Positions 1-8,825 of a DNA stretch of 64,000 nt are shown piece by piece. Origin of the DNA: Takakia lepidozioides (taxonomy: Eukaryota; Streptophyta; Takakiopsida; Takakiales; Takakiaceae); assembly GCA_030704615.1 (NCBI GenBank), contig CM060733.1, positions 7,378,001 to 7,442,000 on the forward strand, read 5' to 3'. The position numbers and the translations under genes were made by a program. How positions within the stretch are numbered: the stretch's first letter is position 1; each line of letters starts with the position of its first letter. The notes under the pieces are model-generated. The model saw only the letters and a program-made list of their open reading frames with translations. It did not search any database and had not been told where the DNA came from.

Positions 1-2
1 TG

Positions 3-208
3 CAAGACATCTTGCCCATTGCAGTATGTGGGACATTGACTCCCGAGGTTTGCGAGACAATCTACAGATTGGGAGGCTTGTTCCGGTGGATTTGCTCCAA
101 AGAGTTGGAGGAAGCGGATTTTCCACGCATGAAGAAGGAGTTAGCAGAGGTAATGTGTATGTTGGAGATGAACCTTCATCCCTCCTTCTTTGACATCCAA
201 GTGCACTT
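3..208 (+). pseudogene. DUF4218 fragment of a CACTA transposon
   Basis: The reading frame is open from the window edge to the CACTA-type end at 209. It resembles the middle of DUF4218, a domain that accompanies tnp2 transposases of plant CACTA elements: a run like LPIAVCGTLTPEV, then RLGGLFRWICSKEL, then PSFFDIQVH. The same domain occurs at 56,304-56,484 on the other strand. The protein stops being DUF4218-like exactly where CACTACAAG begins, so the gene is interrupted by another element. Its upstream part lies outside the window. No function is expected from the fragment. Confidence 0.7.
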
Positions 209-720
209 CACTACAAGAAAAATTGGCTTTTACGACTCTGTCTTATGACTGCAAATGCAGTTATGAAAGCCATTTACGATTCCCTGACTCTGAAGAAGTA
301 GAAGCCGAGTTAGTTGTGACATGGTAGTCGTGGCTGCCATTGAGTCGTAAGTGACAGTCGCCAGGCTTTGTGTGACATGGTGCCTGAGCAGCGCGTTCAT
401 GGTCATACACGCTGGCTTTACTGAATGACTGAACGGACAGTGTAGTCCATGTCATCGGTTGTGCAAGAGTGACATGTGCTCGATATAGAAAATGACACGT
501 GGCAGAGTGTTCGCTCTCCATGACTGGAACTATGACTACGGGCGTGCTAATTCGGTTGCAGCACATGGCGCGTTGCAGTTTTTACACATGGTCCCTCAGG
601 AGATTGACATGTGTCATGATGGGTGTTTTATTATGTATTTCTACACATTTGTATTTTTGCCACGTGGTGCATTACTATTGGAGAGTGAAAATAGATTATT
701 ATGACTATGGTAGAAGTCAT
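209..720 (+). mobile_element. CACTA-type terminus and subterminal region (copy A)
   Basis: The segment starts with CACTACAAGAAAAATTGGC, the classical terminal sequence of plant CACTA elements. It is followed by a subterminal region carrying repeated TATGACT and AGTCATA motifs at about 245, 530, 702 and 715. The same segment, about 500 bp, recurs at 62,302-62,840. The outer boundary is sharp because it cuts a DUF4218 reading frame. I found no matching opposite end, so the element is rearranged or its partner end has decayed. Confidence 0.65.
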
Positions 721-915
721 ATATATATATATACATATATAATGAACAGGGACATAGGCCCTGGAAATTTTATTATATAAAGGGGGACGAGAAGTACATA
801 AGGAAAAAATAACCTCAATCCTGGTGCTATAGAGATCGACCTAGGAAGGCACTGCTTCAAGACTAGAGGCAAAACGCTGCAAGAGAGGTACTAAAAACTA
901 AGCAAGGAGAGAGCA

Positions 916-2760
916 CTAAAGACTAAGAGCCAGGGCCAAGGAGGCAAGGGCAGGCTGCGCAATGCAACCCAACACAGAAGTGCCAGAAGAGGCATTGTGG
1001 ACTCCATCTCTTGACCCTCTTCCAGAAGCTATGGTCATGGTTGAGCTGCCTGATTTTATCAACTGTGCCGCTGTAGCTGCTGCCTTTAGTTGACTATCTA
1101 CCCATGCAGGTTTCTTGTAGCTATTGATCCACAAGGAATCATAGGTAATCTTGTGCTTGGAAATCTGGCCCTCTTGGATGAATCTGTGCCCACACTCTAC
1201 CCCTGCTCCTTCAACTATCCATGCCTCTGCACAAATCATGCATTCATCGTTGCCTTGCTGCTAGCATCTCACATAACAACCTAGATTTACTCTAGGAAAC
1301 ACCCAACTCAGCTTATCACACTAGTTCCTATGCTGAATTACGTCTGCTACTCTCTGTAATGCAACAGGCATTCACCTTTTTGCCTCGATTGTCCCACCAT
1401 TGACTGGGGTCAGAAAAATATTCATTCCACAGCTTCTCATCGTCTCTGGTACTTGTTTATGGATACTTTCCTGCTGTCACATTGGCAGTATCATGTCAAA
1501 GTCACTCCAAACTATTTAAGGTTCACTCAACCAGTTAACTTGCAGAATTCAACATGAAAATTTAGGGCCGATTCTGATAAGAGGGAAAAACAGGGTGAAA
1601 TGTGTTGAAGAAGGTGCCTTCATTAGCAATGCCTGGTTTTATCAATTGTGCCGATGCAACTGCGGCAAAACAGGCAGAGATTGAAACACGGCCTGCTAAG
1701 ACCAAGCTAACTCTCCCACCATAGATCCACCATGAGCTAACTTGCAGAATTCAACATAAAAATGTAGGGACAACTCTGATAGTAGGGAAAAATAGGGGGG
1801 GATGTCCGTACTTGTCAAAGTCACCCCAAACCTCCACAGATCCACCCAACGAGCTAACTTAAAAAATTCAACATGCATCTCAGGGCCGAGTCTAATGAGA
1901 GGGCAAAACAGGCTGAAATAGGTCGAAGAAGAAGGTGCCCTCACCACATTGTCCTTGACCTTGTGTCATGACCCATGGACAGATCTGGAGTGTGCCAAGC
2001 CTATCAAGCAAATAAACAGCAAGGGATATCTGACCTGCAAGGACCGACCCACAGCCACCAAGCTGCTGCTTGGACATATAGAAGGAAGGAAAGAAAGCAG
2101 TTGCAGATACTGCATAAAGAAGCCACACAAACCTTACAATAACCAGTACATTGAACATACCCAGATTGAGTGCCAAGGCTCCAAGGGAAAACAACAACTA
2201 ATGATAAAGAAAAATCAAAGGGCATTCGCTTTTTTGTCTCCATTGTCCCACGATTGACTGGGGTTGGTTCCTTCAACTGTCACTGCCTCTGCACAAGTCA
2301 TGCATACATCCTTGCCTTACTGCTAACAGTTGACAATGACAGCCTATATTTGTTGTATGAAACACCCAATTGAACTTCTCACACTAGTTCCTATGCTCAA
2401 TTGCATCTGCTACTCTCTGTAATCCAACAAGCATTCACCTTTTTGCCTCGATTGTCCCACCATTGACTGGGGTCAGAAAAGTATTCATTCCATAGCTTCT
2501 CCTCGTCTCTTCTACCTATTTCTGGATACTTTCCAGTTGTCATGTTGGCAGTATCATGTCAAAGTCACTCCAATATATCAAAGATCCACTCAACCAGCTA
2601 ACTTGCAGATTTCAACATGAAAATTTAGGGCCAAAAAACAGGGTGAAATTTATTGAACAAGGTACTTTGATTTGCAGTGTCTGATTTTATCAATTGTGCC
2701 GCTGCTTCTGCAGCTTCCAATTGACCATGTACCCATGTAGGACCTATGATGGACCTCTTG
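916..2760 (-). pseudogene. OSB-like PDF-motif exons, repeated and broken (copy A)
   Basis: On the minus strand several short segments match the PDF motif of plant organellar single-stranded-DNA-binding (OSB) proteins. A DPSQWWDNRGKK-like exon end lies at about 1,400-1,445 and again at about 2,440-2,480, with a weaker copy at about 2,215-2,260. A PDFxKHKITYDSLW segment followed by a YKKPAWVDSQL segment lies at about 1,060-1,180. One extra C breaks the frame between PDF and KHK. A flanking segment (LARWVDLWRFG) recurs at about 1,500-1,640, 1,730-1,940 and 2,565-2,720, so the unit has been locally multiplied. OSB proteins bind ssDNA in mitochondria and plastids. No copy here encodes a full protein. 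Confidence 0.5.
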
Positions 2761-2899
2761 TGCCCTGGGAAGAAGCATGCTACAGTGGCTTACTTTTGTC
2801 CAGTCTACTCTAATCTTACTCTCATTTTTCATCTTCAAAACACAACAGCTTTGTTTGGAAACCAATTTTTGGGTGATCTCAAATTGAGTTGATAACAAA

Positions 2900-3019
2900 A
2901 ATAAATTGCAACACTTAATTTAAAGTTTCTATGAAAAAAGATATAAATGAAAGTAGACTAGTTTAGATTGGACAAAAATTTCGCAAAGTGAGCCACAGTA
3001 GCATACTTCTGCCCCCCTT
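2900..3019. other. AT-rich spacer
   Basis: Short AT-rich spacer between the OSB-like fragments and a PPR-like piece. I see no gene or recognisable repeat in it. Confidence 0.5.
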
Positions 3020-3300
3020 TCCCAGAGCTGCCAGGCTCGCATTGGGCATACATGTCCACCTGGGCATGTGACATCTGGTACAATTCCAGCTTTGACATTG
3101 ACACCATGGGCCTCTGCTCCATTTTCCAGGGCTGCAAGGCTCGCATTTGGCATAGATGTCTTCCAGAGCAGAGTTTAGAATGACATCTGATACATTTCAG
3201 CTTTGACAATATCACCGTGGACCTGTGCGTCCATTCCACAACTGTCAGATTCACATTTGGCATACATACTTCCAAACACGACAAACATGACATATTGAGT
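3020..3300 (-). pseudogene. Degenerate PPR-like repeats
   Basis: Minus-strand frames show SMYAKCES near 3,250 and DMYAQCEP near 3,040, each next to a stretch like AQVHGDIVKAEMYQ or EAHGVNVKAGIVPD. This is the spacing of pentatricopeptide repeats (VDMYAKCG then a helix with VHG..VK). The frame shifts between units and the helices are poorly kept, so this is a decayed fragment. The roughly 120-bp periodicity could also be read as a simple tandem repeat. PPR identity rests on the two YAKC-like cores. Confidence 0.4.
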
Positions 3301-4140
3301 CCCTTTTAGAAGCACGACGATCGATCCAATTCCCCCCAGCCCTACTTCACGCAGCTGGTCCCAGCCTCCACCAGCCCCAAGCCGCGATCCCACCTGGCCC
3401 CACTCTCACCAAGCCCCAACCTTTTGTGGTCACTGTTCCTATAAGTATACTCCTGCAGCAGCCACACTCACTAGTGAGTTGCTTTTCAACCCACCGACAA
3501 TAGTAGAACTATCTAGAAAGTAGAACTCTCTAGAAAGTCAACTAGTGAACTAGGGGAGATGGCTATACCAACTCTGGCCCGCGAGTAGGGGGTTTAACGG
3601 GGTCCGAGTTTTTGGTGATGGCACGGGTCCGGATCCGGATAGGTAATCCGGATCCTAACCACGGTTTTTTTAGGGATTTTGAAAACGGATAGGAGTGGCT
3701 ATACATATTGGGTGTAGGGTAGTGGTCCACTCTAGGTAATTTTCCTCGAATTGGTAGGCTACATGTATTTCTACCCTTGCCATATTTTGCGAATCAAATG
3801 GATATTGATGAGCAATAGAAGGTGAGGTACAGAAATAGTTGGAAGCCGTATAGTTCTCGCAAGATTGGCGACGAGCATCTCCTTGAGAAACGGAGGAGGC
3901 CCCACAATCCTAAACCCACTCTTCATCTGGCCCGTCAGATCATCCGACATGGGGCCCGCCATGGCTACATTTGTGCTGCCCCCGTGGGTCCACAGACGAG
4001 GACCTTTTTGAGACCCCCAATTTTTGGCGAAAACTGCCTTATTTGGACCTCTTTTTCCCTTTGTTTCATTCGCCAAGGGGATTTTCAGGCGGCCAAATGG
4101 CGAAAAATCGCCAATAAAAAAAACGCTGACCCTAACCCGC
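3301..4140. other. Non-coding stretch, no gene recognised
   Basis: Includes a proline-rich-looking C-rich tract at 3,330-3,420 and a CCGGATCC-rich patch at about 3,620-3,660 resembling the patch at 32,980-33,360. Open frames on both strands between 3,771 and 4,199 overlap each other and match no family I know, so I do not call them. Confidence 0.4.
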
Positions 4141-4550
4141 CGGGTACCCGGGGTGAAAATCCGGACCCCGCACAACACTGTCGTCGATGTCGTCAATGAT
4201 CATCCTGAAATCATGATTATGAAAAAATTGAGTGTGTTGACGCACTCAGTTCTCGGGGGGGGGGGGGGGGGGGGGGGGGGGGTTTCCCCCCCCACAACCC
4301 GTCGGGTACTCGGGGTGAAAATCCGGACCCGCACCTGTCGTCGATGATCATCCTGAAATCATGATCACGAAGAAATTAAGTGCGTTGACGCACTCAGTTC
4401 TCCCGGGGGGGGGGAGGAGGGGGAACAATTTTGTTTTTGTTTTTTTCCCCTCCCCTCCCCTCCCCTCCCAAACGCAGAACTGAGTGTGTCAACGCACTCA
4501 ATTTCTTCATGATCATGAATTCACGATGATCGTCGACGACATCTACCCAA
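4141..4550. repeat. Fold-back repeat with G/C homopolymer centre
   Basis: A segment of about 110 bp at 4,142-4,260 is repeated directly at 4,305-4,410. The second copy is then repeated in inverted orientation at about 4,460-4,550. The shared core contains TTGACGCACTCAG, or its complement in the inverted arm, next to ATCATGATT-like and GTCGTCGA sequences. The space between the inverted arms holds a G run, a GGAGG tract and a CCCCT repeat. The first copy ends in an uninterrupted run of 28 G at 4,255-4,282. This could fold as a long hairpin. It may be a MITE or fold-back element, or a satellite fragment. Confidence 0.65.
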
Positions 4551-4659
4551 ATGCCCCAGGGGGGGGGGGGGGGGGAAATAATAATAATAATAAAATAAAT
4601 CTCATCCGCCTAATGCCCGCTTAATTCCCAGCCCTGTTTCCCTCCACAAACATGGCAGT

Positions 4660-4810
4660 TCGCTAAGGGTTAGGGTTAGGGTTAGAGGTTCCGATTTGCA
4701 GTGTTTCCCCGGTTAACCGTGTTTCTGCGATAATGAAGTCAGCTTAATTCCCAGTATGTTTTCCTTCACGAACATGGCAGTACGTTAAGGGTTAGGTTTA
4801 GGGTTTGCCA
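4660..4810 (+). repeat. Short interstitial telomere-like repeats
   Basis: Three to four consecutive GGGTTA units occur at about 4,667-4,686, and a mixed GGGTTAGGTTTAGGG run occurs at about 4,787-4,804. The two lie in direct repeats of about 120 bp that share the sequence CTTAATTCCCAG upstream. The first is the TTAGGG type and the second includes the plant TTTAGGG type. The copy number is too low to call telomeric DNA. Confidence 0.45.
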
Positions 4811-5033
4811 TGTCTGCCGATTTGCCGTGTTTGCCGTGTTTGCCGATTTGCCGTGTTTCCGCGATAATGGGTGCTCATCCGCGGAAATACACCCTGCATC
4901 TTCCCCCATTTTCGTGCCACGTGGACTGGGCTCACGTCAGGCTCTTGGGCTCACAGGCTCCTGGACTCGCGTGGCTAGGCTCACATTCTAGCATCCCCCC
5001 ACCATCTCCTCAGGGCCAAGAAAGAGAGTTGAG

Positions 5034-5279
5034 ATGCTTATTGTAAAAAATCTAGATGTCTTCAGCTTGGGGTCCACTGATTTAGGACGCACTCCCATCC
5101 TTCAACATGACATTGTTACAGAAGGACCTCCTATCAAACAATTTGCTTACCGAGAGAGTGTCAAAGAACGTGCTATAGTCCAAGAGGAAGTCCAGAAAAT
5201 GCTTGATGCTAGTGTGATTAAGCCATCAGTTTCTCCTTGGTCTAGTCCTATTGTCCTGGTTGGAAAGAAAGATGGCACC
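5034..5279 (+). pseudogene. Ty3/gypsy reverse transcriptase, N-terminal part (host of the nested element)
   Basis: The frame reads DVFSLGSTDLGRT, then IKQFAYRES, EEVQKMLDASVIKPS, SPWSSPIVLVGKKDGT. This is the standard start of a Ty3/gypsy RT. It stops at KKDGT where an LTR begins and resumes at 11,607 with [10 protein letters not shown]. The two halves belong to one pol gene cut by an insertion. Nothing like gag or protease precedes it, so this host element was truncated at its 5' side near 5,030. Confidence 0.85.
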
Positions 5280-5911
5280 TGTCACGGACATAGCCCGGAA
5301 GAACTTACCAGGAGTAAATACCAGAAGTTACCAAGTTACCATGACTTACCGTGATTTACATGATCTACCATGATTTACCATTACTTACCAAGTTACCGGG
5401 AGTTTACCAAATTACCAAGAGTAATTTGGGAAACTACTCAGGAAGCTTCCTTTGGAGGAAACTTCTCCATCAAGATACCTCATTTGTTTAAGGAAGCTTC
5501 TTCATCAAGAAACCTTTGTTTAATCTTGGAAACGTCTCCAACAAGAAACCTCCATAGGAGAAGCTTCTTGGGGAAGCTTCTTAATACCCAGTATATATAG
5601 GAGGCGAGACTGGACACTCTTCAGTCTCGCTAACACCAATTCAAGCTACTCTTGTTTCCAGTTTCAAGTACTCCAGTCCAGTTCCCAGTACTCTAGCCCA
5701 GTTTCCAGTATCTGGTACTCCAGTTCAGTTTCCAGCATTCTAGTATTCAAGTCGTGTTCCAATATCTTGTACTTTTGTTCATTGTTATAAAGATCGTCTT
5801 GATTCCTATTTACTCATCGTGCATTCGGCCACGCCGACCTTGACTTCTTGTCTAGCCTTGTACCTCTAGTTTTATCTCTTGTTGTGTTCAGTCATGTTTT
5901 CGTCTTTGACA
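5280..5911 (+). repeat. 5' LTR of the nested chromovirus
   Basis: 632 bp, TG...CA ends. The U3 part has many TTACC units (5,320-5,410) and several GGAAGCTTCC-like palindromes (5,440-5,580). A TATATATA box lies at 5,592-5,599. After it come GGCGAGACTG (5,603-5,612), a 9-nt loop and CAGTCTCGC (5,622-5,630), which form a hairpin at the expected transcription start. The copy at 11,064 lacks part of the TCCAGT-repeat region. Confidence 0.85.
5592..5634 (+). promoter_or_regulatory. LTR core promoter and start region
   Basis: A TATATATA box at 5,592-5,599 lies about 30 bp upstream of AGTCTCGCTAAC (5,623-5,634), the expected transcript 5' end. In the 3' LTR the same position reads AGTCTCGCCAAC (11,415-11,426). 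Promoter use is inferred from TATA-to-start spacing. Confidence 0.55.
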
Positions 5912-5928
5912 GTTTGGCGAGACTAAAG
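5912..5928 (+). other. Putative self-complementary primer-binding site
   Basis: Directly after the 5' LTR the sequence is GTTTGGCGAGACTAAAG. It does not look like the complement of a plant tRNA 3' end. Its reverse complement matches AGTCTCGCCAA, found in the LTR about 30 nt after the TATA box, over 11 nt (exact for the 3' LTR, one mismatch in the 5' LTR). That is the arrangement of Tf1-type self-primed retrotransposons, in which the 5' end of the transcript folds back as primer. Confidence 0.6.
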
Positions 5929-5949
5929 TTTGTTCTTTAGTTAGTTAAG

Positions 5950-6960
5950 ATGGAAGGCACATTTGCGGAAATGGTCACCACATTGCAGAGTCTTCAGCTC
6001 CAGATGCAAGAACTTCGTACATCTACCGCCCAATTGCAAACTGATCAGTCTCAAGATCTTGACAACGCTCTCCACAATTTGCAACAACAAATTTCAGAGT
6101 TAAAAGAGTTGAACAATGGATCTTCAACCATACGAGTCCATACTGCAACAGCTCATACTGCAACGGTTCCTCTTCAACAGATTAAGAGAGAACCAAAGAT
6201 CAGCATGCCCGAGAAATTTGATGGGACGAGATCAAGATTTCGCGGTTTTGTTCAACAAGTACGACTGTTCCTACGACTACATCCACAACGCTACCCCGAT
6301 GAAGGTATTCAAGTGGGATTCGTGGGCACCATTCTATCAGGCACTGCCCTATCTTGGTTTGCACCGCGAAAAAAATTCGCATTTACTATATAATTTTGAA
6401 GCATTTATGTCGAAGTTCATTGCAACGTTTGGAGAAAATGATAGAGAGAGAGTTGCAGAAACAAAGATGCGAAATCTTCGACAAGGAGCACGTCATGCTT
6501 CCGTTTATGCTGCCGATTTTCGACAACTTGTGTGCGACCTCAACTGGAATGAGAAGAGCCTCATTAGTCAGTTTTCGTGATGTGACTAAAAGATGATATA
6601 AAAGATTTGTTACTGATAATGCCAAACGTGAGCACAATGAGTGAATACATCATCCAAGTCATTGCATGCGATAATCGTTTGTTGAAAAGACATCAAGAGA
6701 AGCGATCTGGATGGTCGACGACGCATCATGTCACTGCTACTACGACACCAAATACAATGATCCATCAGACATCCAGTAGTGATCCTATGTAGATTGATGC
6801 TGTCCGATTCACGCCATTGATGCCACAAGAAAAACAAAGACGGCGCTCGAATGAATTACGCCTCTATTGCGGAGAAGAAGATCACATATCATTAAACTGC
6901 CCCAACAAAAGAAGATTCAAAGCTTGGGGCACAACTCAAGTGTTCGATACAAGGAGGTCA
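5950..6960 (+). pseudogene. Gag of the nested chromovirus, frameshifted
   Basis: The ATG at 5,950 opens a frame with an N-terminal coiled-coil-like Gln/Leu-rich region, then MPEKFDGTRSRFRGFVQQV and LSGTALSWFAP, typical of Ty3/gypsy capsid. The frame is lost near 6,360 and continues in other frames (ATFGENDRERVAE, RQLVCDLNWNEK). A zinc-knuckle remnant at about 6,855-6,900 reads LYCGEEDHISLNC, with the first Cys replaced by Arg. The capsid wording resembles fungal and vertebrate chromovirus Gag more than the common seed-plant lineages. This is my impression, not a search result. Confidence 0.75.
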
Positions 6961-7059
6961 GAAAACGAAGATGTCCAGTCACAGTAGGGACCATGCGGCT
7001 GGACACCACAAATTCCTTACCGAAAAAAAGTCTTTTTCTACCTCCAGACCCTGCACCTT

Positions 7060-7354
7060 GCTCACATTTCCGGTAAAAATCAGAGTGCAAAATCGAGATA
7101 TCACTGTAGAAGCACTTTTGGACTCTGGAGCTTCAACTTGTTTTATGGACAAAAACTTTGCGAAGCACCACAATTTAATGCTCGTAAAGAAGAAACTCTC
7201 GGCCCCCGTTGAAGTCATCGATGGAACGTTAGCATCAGGAAATGTGGACTATGAAACTCGACCACTTGAAGTGAAGCTTAAAGATCAACCATCACATATT
7301 GTTTTCAATGTCATCCAGTCTCCAACGAATCCTGTGATATTTGGACTTCCTTAG
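7060..7354 (+). pseudogene. Retroviral-type aspartic protease of the chromovirus
   Basis: The frame contains VEALLDSGASTCFMD at about 7,109-7,150, where DSGA is the catalytic aspartate motif, and ends with VIFGLP at a stop (7,352-7,354). It would process Gag-Pol. The domain is readable, but it is cut off from Gag and RT by frameshifts on both sides. Confidence 0.75.
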
Positions 7355-7464
7355 TTCGTACTTCATAATCCCGGCATCGACTGACGATCGCGAAAAATTT
7401 CTGCAAGACAAAAATGTAGAAATATCAAAGTATTCAACCCCTATTCCTTGGAGCTAGAGCTTTC

Positions 7465-8205
7465 ATGAGAGCTACCAAAAAGGAGGCGACATTTTCACTT
7501 TATGCGACTCCGATCAAGACCACAACAGACAAAGGTATTTCAACATTACCCCGCTCATATCTAGATTTCAAAGATGTCTTCGAGAAGAAAAATCAGACAT
7601 GTTGCCAGAACATCGATCTTATGACTGTGGCATTGAGTTACAAGAAGGAGCCCAACCACCATTCGGCCCAATCTATAACTTATCCCAGACGGAGTTGGCT
7701 GCATTACGTGAATACATTGATGAAAATTTGTCGAAGCACTTCATCCGACATTCAAAATCACCCGCGAGGGCGCCTATCTTGTTTGTGAAAAAGAAGGACG
7801 GATCATTACGCATGTATGTCGACTATCGCGGTCTCACACAGTCACAATCAAGAATCGTTATCCATTGCCGCTGATTTCTGGGCTTTCGACCGCCAGCTGG
7901 GACGAGCAAAGATTTTTACCAAAATCGCTTGAGAGGAGCCTATAACCTTGTACGGATAAAAAAGGAGACAAATGGAAACATTTTTTCGAACAAGGTATGG
8001 ACATTTTGAATACAGTGTTATGCCTTTTGGTCTTACCAATGCCTAAACATTTTTCAACATATGATGAATGACATCTTTCGAGAATTTTTAGATGATTTTG
8101 TAGTCATCTATTTGGACGACATTTTGATATTTTCACATAATGAAGAAGAACATGGCCGCCATGTACGCCTTATCCTTGATAAATTAAGAGAAAGATGACA
8201 ATATG
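7465..8205 (+). pseudogene. Reverse transcriptase of the chromovirus, several breaks
   Basis: Pieces in three frames give [12 protein letters not shown], then [37 protein letters not shown] and PFGLTNA. The catalytic YLDD is at 8,109-8,120. Stops at about 7,865 and 8,045 and frame changes inactivate it. It matches the RT of the copy at 41,487-44,245 only by element identity, because that copy has lost RT. Confidence 0.85.
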
Positions 8206-8822
8206 CCAAGTTGGAGAAATGTCTTTTCCATCAATCTGAGGTCGAATTTCTGGGCTACATTATTTCCGACAAAAACGTCTTTATGGATCAGAAGAAAATA
8301 GAAACCATCATCGAGTGGATTAAACCACCTTCGGTCCGTGATGTACAATGTTTTCTGGGCTTTGCAAATTTCTATCGAATCTTCATCAATCACTACTCCA
8401 AAATTGCTGCACCATTAACACGACTCACAGGGAATGACAAATTTGTATGGGACGTGAAGACTGACCAGGCATTTGAAAAGCTGAAGCAGACATTTACAAC
8501 GGCTCCAATACTGGTACATGCAGACCCATCTAAACCATTCTTCTTAGAAGCAGATGCATCATACTTTGCACTTGGCGCGGTATTCTCTCAATACGGTACA
8601 GATGGCCGACTCCACCCTATTGGTTTTCGTTCTCGCAAATTTTCCGCTGCGGAGATCAATTATGAAATCCATGACAAAGAACTTCTAGCGATTATCGATG
8701 CTTTTGAGGAGTGTCGATATCTATTGGAGGGAGCTAAACATCAGGTCATTGTCTATACCGATCACAAAAACCTCGAATATTTTATGAGTGCTCGTGTTTT
8801 GAATCGACATCAAGCGAGATGA
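8206..8822 (+). pseudogene. RT thumb and RNase H of the chromovirus
   Basis: This is a long open frame. It starts with the RT connection (LEKCLFHQSEVEFLGY, FLGFANFYRIFI) and continues into RNase H with FFLEADASYFALG, ELLAIIDAFEE and VYTDHKNLEYF, which hold the acidic residues of the fold. It ends in TGA at 8,820. The next frame starts three bases later with the integrase N-terminal part, so one substitution separates the two. Confidence 0.85.
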
Positions 8823-8825
8823 AGT

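Noticed and set aside
3771-4199. Overlapping open frames of 125-141 codons on both strands
   Set aside because: They mirror each other in GC-richer sequence, match no family I recognise, and run into the fold-back repeat.
4660-4810. Telomere or subtelomere
   Set aside because: Only three to four units with mixed TTAGGG and TTTAGGG types, inside other repeats.
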